DNA from: Nanobdellota archaeon
GTDB lineage: Archaea; Nanobdellota; Nanobdellia; Woesearchaeales; UBA583
Direction: 5' to 3'
Length of the DNA stretch: 32,711 nucleotides
NCBI GenBank assembly: GCA_022565615.1
Contig: JAIUMM010000018.1
Span: forward strand, 1 to 32,711
This document shows, piece after piece, positions 23,615 through 30,997 of this stretch. The notes under the pieces were generated by a model. That model worked only from the letters and a program-made list of their open reading frames with translations. It did not search any database and was not told the origin of the DNA. Every line of letters begins with the position of its first letter. The first letter of the stretch is position 1. A program made the position numbers and the translations under genes.

Positions 23615-24157
23615 TTAAAATAATCCTTTTAACCATTCCCAAAATAATCCAAATATTGTTTTTGGTTTTTCAGGAGGGAGAGGAATTGTTGATGGGTCTA
23701 AAACTATATATGAAATAATTTCATTTGTAAGGGAATATGTTACATTTGCCGTGAGTATATTTTGTTGTTTTAATAGTTGCACATTATCAACTTTTTCAAG
23801 AGGTAAATTCATTGTAAAAGGAGTATTTCTTCTAAATACCATTAAACAATCACTCTCAGAACTATCAAGAGTTTTAATACTTGAAATGTTTATTGTAATT
23901 TCATATCTAGGTGGTAAGTAGTCAACAAAAGCACCAACTGGACATGAACCATCAATAGTACAATTATCAATAAATTCTTCTTTTTGTTCAATTTCAATTA
24001 TTTCTCCTCTTAATTCACAAGTGGGAGTATAGAGAAGAGAAGATGCAGAACTATATTGTATAGTAAATAAAGTTATACATAAAAGAAGGATAATTTTTAA
24101 TAATATTGAATTATAATTTGAATTATAACTTAGATTTAAATTAGAGTATAATTTCAT
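23615..24157 (-). CDS. Secreted or membrane-anchored protein of unknown function
   Basis: From the ATG at 24157 this encodes 180 residues. After a short polar N-terminus, a hydrophobic stretch (ILLKIILLLCITLFTIQ) ending in SSASS is a plausible signal peptide, so the mature part lies outside. It has four cysteines, in TPTCELRGE, DNCTIDGSCPVG and ESDCLMV, which may pair as disulfides. Beta-rich segments follow, then a Pro-rich linker, and the C-terminus ends with TIFGLFWEWLKGLF, an aromatic amphipathic tail that may touch a membrane. A TTG at 24199 opens a longer frame, but a TATA box 26 bases before 24157 favours the shorter form. No family is recognised. It is divergent from the oxidoreductase operon. 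Confidence 0.6.
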   Translation of the reverse strand: MKLYSNLNLSYNSNYNSILLKIILLLCITLFTIQYSSASSLLYTPTCELRGEIIEIEQKEEFIDNCTIDGSCPVGAFVDYLPPRYEITINISSIKTLDSSESDCLMVFRRNTPFTMNLPLEKVDNVQLLKQQNILTANVTYSLTNEIISYIVLDPSTIPLPPEKPKTIFGLFWEWLKGLF

Positions 24158-24177
24158 ATATAATTTAGTTTTCAAAA

Positions 24178-24187
24178 GTTTATAACT
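24178..24187 (-). promoter_or_regulatory. TATA-like box deciding the start at 24157
   Basis: The reverse strand reads AGTTATAAAC, centred about 25-26 bases before the ATG at 24157 and inside the longer TTG-started frame. Confidence 0.5.
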
Positions 24188-24263
24188 TTTATGCTTCAAT
24201 TTTGTATTTTAATTTATTTTCACTTACTATTAAATTTCTCCATTATTAAGAAGTAATAAAGTA

Positions 24264-24271
24264 ATTTATAG
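24264..24271 (+). promoter_or_regulatory. TATA-like box for the oxidoreductase operon
   Basis: ATTTATAG is centred about 25 bases before the ATG at 24292. Confidence 0.45.
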
Positions 24272-24291
24272 TTAAAATGTGAATTTTTTGT

Positions 24292-26076
24292 ATGCAGAAT
24301 AAAATTTCAATTAAAGTAGGAGGGCCAGCTGGAGAAGGTGTATTTACAGTTGGATTATTACTTGCTAAATATTTTAAACTTAATGGTTTAGAAGTGGTAT
24401 ATACTACTGATTATCCATCACTAATTAAAGGAGGTCATAATACGTGTTCAATTAGAGCAGAAGATGGGCCTGTTTATGCTGAGATGAAGCATCATGATGT
24501 TGTTGCGTGTATGGATAAACTTGCTGTGCAAGAAGATGTGAGTTCAAGAAATCATACAGGAATTGTAGTAACTGATTCAAAATTAGTTGAGAGTATGAAT
24601 TTACAAGATGATTTTTATGTAGGAATTCCTATTGATTCATTAATTGAAGATGTGGGTAAAAGGTTTAAAAATACTATTGTTTTTGGAGCAATTGTTGGTT
24701 TAATTAGTGTAAGTGAAGAAGATGCAAAAGAGTTTATTTCTCAAACACTATCTAAACATTTTGGTAAAAAATCACAAGAGATAATTGATACTAATATTGA
24801 TGTTGCACTTAGAGGAGTGAGATTTGTAAATGAACATGTTTCACATAAAAAATTAAATAAAATTGTAAAAATTGAAAATACGACTCAAAGAGTAATGATG
24901 ACTGGAAATGATGCAGCAGCTCTTGGAGCTTTAAAAGCAGGTCTTAAATTTGTAAGTGAGTATCCAATGACTCCTTCAACTTCTTTTTTATCATTTTTTG
25001 CAGCAAGAGAAATTTCTCACAATATTACAACTAAACATGCAGAAGATGAAATTGCAGCAATTAATAACGTTATTGGAGCAGCTGCTAGTGGAGCTCGTGC
25101 AATGACTGCAACTTCAGGAGGAGGATATGCTTTAATGAATGAAGCTATTTCATTTGCAGGAATGTCAGAAAATCCAGTTGTTATATTTGAGTGTATGAGA
25201 GCAGGTCCTTCAACAGGGCTTCCAACTTATACTGACCAAGGAGATTTGATGCATGTTCTCTATTCAGGTTCAGGGGAATTTCCAAAAGTGGTGTTTGCAC
25301 CTGGTGATTTACAAGAAGCATTTTATGGAGGATTTGAAGCATTTAATATTGCAGATTTAGTTCAAACTCCCGTTGTTGTGTTACTTGATAAGCATATTTC
25401 AGCATCAGTTATGACAACTCCTCGTTTTGATACGAGTAATTTAGTTGTAAATAGAGGTAATTTTCAGGAATTTGATGCTAATTTAGAACTTGAGAATTAT
25501 AAGAGGTATGAACTTACTCAAGACGGAATTTCAAAGCGTGTAGTAATTGGTCAAAAAGGAGGATGTCATGTGAATTCTTCTTATGAGCATGATGAGAGTG
25601 GTTGGACAAGTGAAGATGGTGAGATGCATAAACTTCAAATGGAGAAGAGACATAAAAAGCTCAATAATATTGATAAGGAATTAATAAAACCAAAAATTTT
25701 AGGAAGAGAGAGTGATTATGATATTACACTTGTTTCATGGGGGTCAAATAAGAGTATTTTACAAGAAGCAACTAAGTACTTAGAGCAAGATGGTATTAAA
25801 GTAAGACAAATTCATTTTATGTTTTTAAATCCTTGTGATTGGGAATATGTTGATGAAATCTTAAGAATAGATGTTGAAAAAAATAGCGTGATGTTATTTG
25901 AAGGGAATATGACAGGTCAATTACATTCACTAATTAGAATGAATACAGGACTTAATATTTTAGAGAAGAAATTAAAATATGATGCAAGACCTTTTTTTTA
26001 TGAAGATGTATATAGAGATGTTGAGAATTTTTTAAAAAAAAGAGGTATGAATATTGTTGGAGGTAATCAAAAATGA
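24292..26076 (+). CDS. 2-oxoacid:ferredoxin oxidoreductase, fused gamma-alpha subunit
   Basis: This 594-residue protein joins a gamma domain (residues 1-~185, with GGPAGEGVFTVG and SLIKGGHNT) to the alpha domain carrying the pyrimidine part of thiamine-diphosphate binding. The motif EYPMTPSTS near 222-230 is the YPITP-type signature that contacts coenzyme A and substrate. Such enzymes oxidatively decarboxylate pyruvate or 2-oxoglutarate (or other 2-oxoacids) to acyl-CoA, reducing ferredoxin. The gamma-alpha fusion with a separate beta subunit is the two-subunit arrangement seen in KorAB-type and archaeal enzymes. Its stop overlaps the beta gene start by ATGA, and a GGAGGT lies upstream of it. 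The substrate cannot be decided here. Confidence 0.92.
   Translation: MQNKISIKVGGPAGEGVFTVGLLLAKYFKLNGLEVVYTTDYPSLIKGGHNTCSIRAEDGPVYAEMKHHDVVACMDKLAVQEDVSSRNHTGIVVTDSKLVESMNLQDDFYVGIPIDSLIEDVGKRFKNTIVFGAIVGLISVSEEDAKEFISQTLSKHFGKKSQEIIDTNIDVALRGVRFVNEHVSHKKLNKIVKIENTTQRVMMTGNDAAALGALKAGLKFVSEYPMTPSTSFLSFFAAREISHNITTKHAEDEIAAINNVIGAAASGARAMTATSGGGYALMNEAISFAGMSENPVVIFECMRAGPSTGLPTYTDQGDLMHVLYSGSGEFPKVVFAPGDLQEAFYGGFEAFNIADLVQTPVVVLLDKHISASVMTTPRFDTSNLVVNRGNFQEFDANLELENYKRYELTQDGISKRVVIGQKGGCHVNSSYEHDESGWTSEDGEMHKLQMEKRHKKLNNIDKELIKPKILGRESDYDITLVSWGSNKSILQEATKYLEQDGIKVRQIHFMFLNPCDWEYVDEILRIDVEKNSVMLFEGNMTGQLHSLIRMNTGLNILEKKLKYDARPFFYEDVYRDVENFLKKRGMNIVGGNQK
26059..26064 (+). promoter_or_regulatory. 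Shine-Dalgarno sequence for the beta subunit
   Basis: GGAGGT, within the 3' end of the alpha gene, ends 8 bases before the ATG at 26073, a perfect archaeal ribosome binding site. Confidence 0.75.
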
Positions 26077-27050
26077 AGTTAGTAAATACATCTGAAGATG
26101 TGCTAAAAAAATCAGGTCAAATTAATGATCATGAAGAGGTGCTTAGATTATATGATGAGCATTCAAGTGAGGTGAAAGATTGGGATGAACCTGAACATAA
26201 GTCTCAGTGGTGTCCAGGTTGTGGTAATTTTGCAATATTACTTGCATTTAAAAAAGCAATGGTGAGTTTAAAAATTAGACCTGAAGAGGTGTGTATTGTC
26301 TCAGGTATTGGTCAAGCAGGTAAGTTTCCACATTATGTGAAATGTTATGGTGTTGAAACTTTGCATGGAAGAGCTCTTCCAGTAGCAACTGGTGTGAAAC
26401 TTGCTAATAAAGATGTTAATGTGGTAGTTGTAGGAGGAGATGGAGATGGATTTGGTCTAGGTATGGGACACTTTGTACATAGTGCTAGAAGAAATTTGGA
26501 TGTTACATATTTAATTCATAATAATGAGATTTATGGATTAACAAAAGGTCAAACTTCTCCTACTTCACCAAAAGGGACTAAGACTGTATCAACTCCAAAT
26601 GGGTCAATTGAAACTCCAATTCATCCAGTTGAGCAAGCAATTACTAATGGTGCTACATTTGTTGCTCGTTGTTTTGCAGGAGATATGGAGCAAACAGTAA
26701 GGGTAATGGCTCAAGCAATGAAGCATAAAGGGTTTGCAATTGTTGAGATGTTACAACCTTGTGTTTCATATAACCCTTCTAAGAATCATCAGTATTTTAA
26801 AGAGAGATGTATTAGAGTGGAGGAGAGTGGTGATTATAATCCAACAAATAAAAATTGGGCTCTTGCATTAGTTCACAGAGAAAAAGCAGGGTTAATTAAA
26901 GATGAAAAAATTGCATGTGGAATTTTATATCATAATGATAGTGAGCGTGGAACTTATTTAGATGAACTTCCTGAGAGTGCTGATTTAGCATTAGTTAAGC
27001 AAGATATTTCAAATGTTGATATAGAAGGATTACTTGATAAATTTGAGTAG
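26073..27050 (+). CDS. 2-oxoacid:ferredoxin oxidoreductase, beta subunit
   Basis: The 325-residue beta subunit binds thiamine diphosphate and the single [4Fe-4S] cluster. WCPGCGN near residue 47-53 gives two cluster cysteines and QPCVSYNP a further one. GDGDGFGLGMGH with the later HNNEIYGLTKGQTSP is the diphosphate-Mg2+ binding motif. SGIGQAGKFPHYV and HGRALPVATGVK are conserved family segments. The N-terminal ~45 residues before the first cysteine form an acidic extension longer than in many homologues. It starts in a 4-base overlap with the gamma-alpha gene and ends at a strong hairpin. No separate ferredoxin-like delta subunit is present, so a soluble ferredoxin encoded elsewhere is expected as acceptor. 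Confidence 0.94.
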   Translation: MKLVNTSEDVLKKSGQINDHEEVLRLYDEHSSEVKDWDEPEHKSQWCPGCGNFAILLAFKKAMVSLKIRPEEVCIVSGIGQAGKFPHYVKCYGVETLHGRALPVATGVKLANKDVNVVVVGGDGDGFGLGMGHFVHSARRNLDVTYLIHNNEIYGLTKGQTSPTSPKGTKTVSTPNGSIETPIHPVEQAITNGATFVARCFAGDMEQTVRVMAQAMKHKGFAIVEMLQPCVSYNPSKNHQYFKERCIRVEESGDYNPTNKNWALALVHREKAGLIKDEKIACGILYHNDSERGTYLDELPESADLALVKQDISNVDIEGLLDKFE

Positions 27051-27053
27051 ATA

Positions 27054-27074
27054 AAATATTTCGAAGAAATATTT
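27054..27074 (+). terminator. Hairpin terminator after the oxidoreductase operon
   Basis: AAATATTTC, loop GAA, then GAAATATTT gives a perfect 9-bp stem starting four bases after the beta-subunit stop, followed by T-rich sequence. Confidence 0.55.
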
Positions 27075-27110
27075 GTATATTTTATTTTTAGATAAATCTT
27101 AAATAATTTT

Positions 27111-28157
27111 TTAATTTAAATATTTTGAAATTTCTGTTGATATGTCAATGTAAAAATTCATTAATTCTTCTACTTCTTTGAGTTCTTCTGGACTAATTTT
27201 AAGACTTTGTGAAGAGATTGAAACGTTTAGTTTTTCAATTAATGGTCCAGGTGTTAGAAATATTACGCAGTTTTGTGTAAATAGAACTTCTAATCCATTA
27301 ATTAGAGAAGATTTATTTGAGAATATATTTTTTTCTTTTACTTTTGAAAAATTAACAAGTTCTTCAATTACTCTTGGAGAGAGTATAGTCATAATGTCAA
27401 TTTGTACTTCATTTCCAGCTTTTTGATAAGAGAATGAGAATCGTTTATTAAATTCTAAAGATTCAGTTTGTATATTTTTTTTAGTAAACATATTTGTAAA
27501 TTTATTCATTAAATTTTTAGGAAATAAATAAAATCTAGAAGAAATTGTTTTTGGAAGTTTTAAGATGAAGAAATGGTCAGTACAGTGTACATCTTTTCTT
27601 CGTGTCCCATTTTTTGTTCTCTCAACTACTGTATATGTATAATTAAATAGTCCTGATACAAATGAGTGATTAAGAGAATTTCTTGTAATATTTCCCCAAA
27701 ATACATCTTCGATATTTTGAAATTTTTCACCTAAATTAAATATTTCAGGAAAGATTCTATAATAATCTTGGTATAGTACAGAAGACTTTTCAGGTTCATA
27801 TAACCAATTTTTATGGTTTGCAAGTTCTATTTTAATTAAATCTTTTTTAAGTGATTTAAGTCTTGTATACACTATTGCATAAAATATTGCTATAATAGTA
27901 AAATATACAATTATAAGGGGAATAAATAGTTCAAAATTTTGTAAAAATATAATTAAAATGCTAAAAATTAGAAAAGATATTACATAAATTAAATTAAATT
28001 TTTTAGTTATTTTTGAGAGATTTTCTTTCCAATACTGAGATTTTTGTAAAATGCTTTGCCTATTTTGTTCTAATATTTCTAAATTAGGTAGTCTTCCAGT
28101 TGGATCCCAAAATTGAGAATTTTGATTAGTATTTTGTTGTTGTATTTGAGGTTTCAT
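27111..28157 (-). CDS. DUF3137-like membrane protein
   Basis: This 348-residue protein has a polar N-terminus with Gln/Asn, two adjacent hydrophobic helices (about 52-71 and 75-96) and then a soluble domain of ~250 residues. Within it FNKRFSFSYQKAGNEVQIDI, then a segment on the theme 'ILSPRVIEELVNF', follow the DUF3137 pattern, in which a phenylalanine-rich stretch precedes 'LTPxFxExL'. A short hydrophobic part later (VLFTQNCVIFLTPGP) fits as well. DUF3137 genes often sit directly beside LemA genes in bacteria, as here (2-base gap), so the pair probably acts together at the membrane in an unknown process. The family call is tentative; the neighbourhood raises it. Confidence 0.65.
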   Translation of the reverse strand: MKPQIQQQNTNQNSQFWDPTGRLPNLEILEQNRQSILQKSQYWKENLSKITKKFNLIYVISFLIFSILIIFLQNFELFIPLIIVYFTIIAIFYAIVYTRLKSLKKDLIKIELANHKNWLYEPEKSSVLYQDYYRIFPEIFNLGEKFQNIEDVFWGNITRNSLNHSFVSGLFNYTYTVVERTKNGTRRKDVHCTDHFFILKLPKTISSRFYLFPKNLMNKFTNMFTKKNIQTESLEFNKRFSFSYQKAGNEVQIDIMTILSPRVIEELVNFSKVKEKNIFSNKSSLINGLEVLFTQNCVIFLTPGPLIEKLNVSISSQSLKISPEELKEVEELMNFYIDISTEISKYLN

Positions 28158-28159
28158 GT

Positions 28160-28714
28160 TTATAGTTCTACATTAGGATTTATTTTTTCTGATTCTTGAA
28201 TACTAAAAAATTCAAACTCTTTAAATTTTAAGGATTGTGCTACAAGATTATTGGGAAATACTTGAATTTTTGAATTAAATATCATTACATTACTATTATA
28301 AATTCTTCGTGAAGCTGCAATTTGATCTTCTGTTCTTGTGATTTGATTTTGTAAATTTAAAAAATTTTCATTTGCTTTTAAGTCAGGATAATTTTCAGAT
28401 ACTGCAAAGAGTGTTTTTAATGTACTTGTCATCATATCATCAGCTTTTGCAAGTTCTTTAATATTAGAATTATTAGAAGCGTTCATCATTGAAGTTCTAA
28501 TTTGAGTGATATTTTCAAATAGTTCTCGTTCATGAGTTGCGTATCCTTTTACAGTATTTACTAAATTTGGTATTAAATCATTTCTTCTTTTTAATTGAAC
28601 ATCAATTCCAGAAAATGAGTTCTGTACTTGATTTTTTAAAGAAATTAAACTATTGTATACAATAATTATCCATAAGATAAGTACTGCTGGGATGATATAT
28701 AAAAATAATTCCAT
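28160..28714 (-). CDS. lemA: LemA family protein
   Basis: This 184-residue protein has one N-terminal membrane helix (LYIIPAVLILWIIIVYNSL) followed by a long helical region facing out or in. LKNQVQNSFSGIDVQLKRRNDLIPNLVNTVKGY is the LemA signature (quoted pieces: GIDVQLKRRNDLIPNL and VKGYATHERELFE). Later ENYPDLKANENFLNLQ and TEDQIAASRRIYN are the other conserved blocks. LemA proteins are widespread in bacteria; their biochemical role is unsettled. It precedes the DUF3137 gene by two bases, so they form a two-gene unit on the reverse strand with a TATA-like box 26 bases before the ATG. A bacterial origin is likely. Confidence 0.93.
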   Translation of the reverse strand: MELFLYIIPAVLILWIIIVYNSLISLKNQVQNSFSGIDVQLKRRNDLIPNLVNTVKGYATHERELFENITQIRTSMMNASNNSNIKELAKADDMMTSTLKTLFAVSENYPDLKANENFLNLQNQITRTEDQIAASRRIYNSNVMIFNSKIQVFPNNLVAQSLKFKEFEFFSIQESEKINPNVEL

Positions 28715-28734
28715 ATAATTTATGAGACATATTT

Positions 28735-28745
28735 GTTTAAAAATC
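28735..28745 (-). promoter_or_regulatory. TATA-like box for the LemA/DUF3137 pair
   Basis: The reverse strand reads GATTTTTAAAC, centred about 26 bases before the ATG at 28714. Confidence 0.45.
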
Positions 28746-28826
28746 TTTATTGTATTTTTAAGAGGAGAATTATTTTAGTTTTATAAGTACAAATATTTAT
28801 ACATTATAATGATTTATATAGTTATT

Positions 28827-29042
28827 ATGAATATAACTATTTCAATTAGTCAAGAACTCTTACATAAACTCAAAGAGCGAAAGATGTATGATAAAGAATC
28901 TTATGAGGAAGTTATCTGGGATGCTTTGGAAGATTCAATGGAACTTAGTGTAGAGACTAAAAATAATATTAAACTTGCAGAAGAAGATATTAAACAAGGA
29001 AGAGTATACTCTTTAGAAGATGTGAAAAAAGAATTAGATTAA
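28827..29042 (+). CDS. RelB/VapB-like antitoxin
   Basis: This gene encodes 71 residues from the ATG at 28827. MNITISISQELLHKLKER is a beta-strand then helix of ribbon-helix-helix type, as in DNA-binding antitoxins. The C-terminal AEEDIKQGRVYSLEDVKKEL is the toxin-binding tail seen in archaeal RelB-like antitoxins that partner RelE. An ATG at 28809 adds six residues. TATA-like boxes exist for both starts (TTTTATAAG near 28780 and ATATTTATA near 28796), so the start is not settled. The next frame, one base after the stop, is a broken RelE-like toxin, so this antitoxin probably has no active partner. It may still neutralise other RelE toxins. Confidence 0.7.
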   Translation: MNITISISQELLHKLKERKMYDKESYEEVIWDALEDSMELSVETKNNIKLAEEDIKQGRVYSLEDVKKELD

Positions 29043-29043
29043 A

Positions 29044-29298
29044 TTGAAAATATATGAAATTCAGTTATCTTTGCAAGTAAAAAAATTTCTTAAAGGATTA
29101 GATTCTCAATAGAAAAAGAGAATATATGCTGTTTTAGAGAGAGTTCGAGTAAGACCGTATCATCATGCAAAAAAGTTAGTTTCATCTCCTTATTTTAGAA
29201 TTCGAGTTGGAACATTTCGTTTAATTGTTGATATAAATAAAGGAAAATTAATTCTTATGGTAATTGAAATTACACAGAGGAGGAATATTTACAAATAA
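29044..29298 (+). pseudogene. RelE/ParE-like toxin interrupted by an in-frame TAG
   Basis: Reading from a TTG one base after the antitoxin stop gives 22 residues (KIYEIQLSLQVKKFLKGLDS), then TAG at 29110-29112, then 61 more in-frame residues to TAA at 29296. The rest contains KKRIYAVLERVRVRP, FRIRVGTFRLIVDI and IEITQRRNIYK, which line up with the archaeal RelE fold (helix, 'YRLRVGDYRIIY' strand, 'HRKEVY' end). So the toxin is inactivated by one nonsense codon. TTG in place of ATG may be a second lesion. TAG is an ordinary stop elsewhere in this window (for example at 1191 and 27048), so read-through as an amino acid is unlikely. A sequencing error remains possible. Confidence 0.75.
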
Positions 29299-29330
29299 AT
29301 TATTCTAACTATGGTTAATAGTTACTAATA

Positions 29331-29340
29331 GTTTAAATAT
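29331..29340 (+). promoter_or_regulatory. TATA-like box for the ArsC/Spx-like gene
   Basis: GTTTAAATAT is centred about 26 bases before the ATG at 29361. Confidence 0.5.
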
Positions 29341-29360
29341 TAAAGATAATTAGTTTTAGT

Positions 29361-29735
29361 ATGACTGCATATAAAAATAAAGTTTGGTATTTATCCTCCT
29401 GCACTACATGTAAGAACATTATTAAAGAGCTTCAATTGGAGAATGGTAATTGTGAATTTGTAGATATTAAAGTAACTCCAATTTTAGCAACTGAACTTGA
29501 AGAGATTCAAAATAATTTGAAATGTTCGTATGAAGAGTTATTTAATAAAAGAGCTTTAAAATTTAAGGCAATTAAAGAGAGTGTTAAAAGTGATGAAGAT
29601 TTTAGGACATTAATTTTAGAAGAATATACATTTTTAAAAAGACCTGTTATTAAAATTGGGCAGAAATATTTTGTTGGAAATTCTAAAGCAGTTGTGGAAG
29701 ATGCAAAAAGAGAATTGAATTCTTCAATTAGTTAA
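29361..29735 (+). CDS. ArsC/Spx-family thioredoxin-fold protein
   Basis: This 124-residue protein has the ArsC/Spx/YffB fold: a first strand VWYLSSCTTCKNIIKEL with CTTC at residues 14-17, then FVDIKVTP (the second strand with conserved Pro), and later the EEYTFLKRPVIKIGQKYFVGN block, in which Lys-Arg-Pro precedes the cis-proline strand. Members include glutaredoxin-coupled arsenate reductases and the redox-sensing transcription factor Spx. The CxxC resembles Spx and YffB more than classic ArsC, which has one catalytic Cys and three conserved arginines. The biochemical role is therefore open. It stands alone with its own TATA box, downstream of the broken toxin. Confidence 0.82.
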   Translation: MTAYKNKVWYLSSCTTCKNIIKELQLENGNCEFVDIKVTPILATELEEIQNNLKCSYEELFNKRALKFKAIKESVKSDEDFRTLILEEYTFLKRPVIKIGQKYFVGNSKAVVEDAKRELNSSIS

Positions 29736-29764
29736 CATATTTTTCTATTGATTAGGAGGAGAAT

Positions 29765-29774
29765 CTTTTTAAAC
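29765..29774 (+). promoter_or_regulatory. TATA-like box for the membrane protein gene at 29797
   Basis: CTTTTTAAAC is centred about 27 bases before the ATG. An AGGAGGAG just upstream (29754-29761) is too far from the ATG to be a ribosome site and may be part of the purine-rich BRE side. Confidence 0.45.
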
Positions 29775-29796
29775 TCATTTCTCATATAATTTTAAT

Positions 29797-30444
29797 ATGG
29801 AGAATTTCTTTGTTACCTATATTTTTCCAAATTTACATTATTATATTGGTTTTTTGCTATTAATAATTGGATTCTTAGTTACAAGTAGGGTAAGTCCGTA
29901 TATGAAAAAACAAATGCTAGGTAGTTTTTATGATATTTTTGCTAGGTTTATAATTACTTTTTTCATATTATTTTTTTTAGTTTTTAATGATAGTTCATTA
30001 CTTGAAAGAGTTATACTAGTTATATTTACATACATTGCATCTTTATTTTTAGTTTCTTATATGTATAATGAAAAAATTTCAGATATACTAGATAGAAAAA
30101 CTCAACTAGGTTCACAGAATATATTCATATTATCTTTGATAATAATTTCTTTCATTTTTAAAATTGTAAATATGTTAAATACAGATTCAACTCAAAAAGT
30201 AGTTGTAAATTTTATGATAGGTTTAATGATTTTATTTTTAGTTGTGATATATTTATTTTATAATTTTTGGAGAAAAAGAGAGTTTAAAATTAAACTTAAA
30301 AATAAGGAAATTTTATTAGGAGAGATTATAAGAGAAGATTCTTCGTTTATACAATTTAAGTCAGGTAATAAATTATATTATATAAAAAAAGAGGATGTTG
30401 AATATGTTGAAGAAATTAATGAAGAAGAAAAATCTCAAAAATGA
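29797..30444 (+). CDS. Membrane protein with C-terminal small beta domain
   Basis: This 215-residue protein has five or so hydrophobic helices (roughly 14-29, 46-62, 68-87, 104-124, 134-156) and then a positively charged stop (FWRKREFKIKLKNK). The remaining ~50 residues read as short strands: KIKLKNKEILLGEIIRED, FIQFKSGNKLYYIKKEDVEYVEEI. This looks like a small beta-barrel (SH3- or Sm-like) on the cytoplasmic side, with the pattern 'LLGEII...D..FI..K.GNK.YYI..EDVEYVE'. I do not recognise the whole family. Its last four bases overlap the start of the next small gene (ATGA), so the two are expressed together. Confidence 0.6.
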   Translation: MENFFVTYIFPNLHYYIGFLLLIIGFLVTSRVSPYMKKQMLGSFYDIFARFIITFFILFFLVFNDSSLLERVILVIFTYIASLFLVSYMYNEKISDILDRKTQLGSQNIFILSLIIISFIFKIVNMLNTDSTQKVVVNFMIGLMILFLVVIYLFYNFWRKREFKIKLKNKEILLGEIIREDSSFIQFKSGNKLYYIKKEDVEYVEEINEEEKSQK

Positions 30445-30662
30445 AGCGATTTATTATTTTGGAAATTGGAGATTCTGCTTATACAGAATTTAGAATGAAA
30501 GGAGGAGAATTTGAAACTACTCAAGATGCTATTTTAATTGATTCAATAGATGCAAATTCAAAAGAAGAAGCTCTTGAAAAATTGTATTTAAATCTAAATC
30601 ACAAAGATAAAGATTTTGATAGATTAATGATTTGTGAAGTTGCAAATACTCAATATGTTTAA
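30441..30662 (+). CDS. Small soluble protein, unknown
   Basis: This 73-residue acidic protein overlaps the membrane-protein stop by ATGA. The pattern is strand (KRFIILEIGDSAY), loop, strand (AILIDSIDANS), helix (KEEALEKLYLNLNH) and a last strand (RLMICEVANTQYV), consistent with a compact alpha/beta fold. No motif or family is recognised. Coupling to the membrane protein suggests a shared role; nothing more can be said. Confidence 0.55.
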   Translation: MKRFIILEIGDSAYTEFRMKGGEFETTQDAILIDSIDANSKEEALEKLYLNLNHKDKDFDRLMICEVANTQYV

Positions 30663-30680
30663 TTTCTTCAATTCTTACAA

Positions 30681-30690
30681 AAATTTAAAT
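30681..30690 (+). promoter_or_regulatory. TATA-like box for the second toxin-like pair
   Basis: AAATTTAAAT is centred about 28 bases before the ATG at 30713. Confidence 0.5.
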
Positions 30691-30712
30691 AATCATACCA
30701 ATTAGTATAACT

Positions 30713-30997
30713 ATGACAAAAAATATAACTATTCCTGAATTATTTGAAAATGTATTTTCATATCCTCAACTTGATACTATTTTAATGGTTGAAAAATTTA
30801 TCGAAGAATATTCTGCTATGTATAAAAAAAAAGAATTATGGGGACTATTGCCTAAAAAAATGAAGTATCAAACATATAAAGTTATTTTAGATTATTTACA
30901 ATATTCAAATAAAGTAGCAATTGATAAAGAAAATAAAGTAGTATGGATAGGATATCCTTTCAATGAAAAATTAGTAAAAAGAGGTGTTGAGGTGTAA
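30713..30997 (+). CDS. Small protein paired with a RelE-like toxin, possible antitoxin
   Basis: This 94-residue protein is mostly helical, followed by a beta-hairpin (NKVAIDKENKVVWIGYP) that is like the wing of a winged helix. The helices (LDTILMVEKFIEEYSAMY, KKMKYQTYKVILDYLQYSN) and that wing suggest a DNA-binding domain. Its TAA shares one base with the ATG of the following toxin-like gene (TAATG), the tight spacing typical of toxin-antitoxin pairs. A tandem GAGGTG in the last codons may act as the ribosome site of the toxin gene. Antitoxin function is inferred from position only; it could instead be an unrelated regulator. Confidence 0.45.
   Translation: MTKNITIPELFENVFSYPQLDTILMVEKFIEEYSAMYKKKELWGLLPKKMKYQTYKVILDYLQYSNKVAIDKENKVVWIGYPFNEKLVKRGVEV

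Noticed and set aside
27178-27426. Forward frame inside the DUF3137-like gene
   Set aside because: Antisense shadow of a better-supported gene; no start signals.
29110-29112. Pyrrolysine or other read-through at the TAG of the RelE-like gene
   Set aside because: TAG ends several intact genes in this window at their expected family length (AK6, the oxidoreductase beta subunit, the HemK2 fusion), so it is a normal stop.
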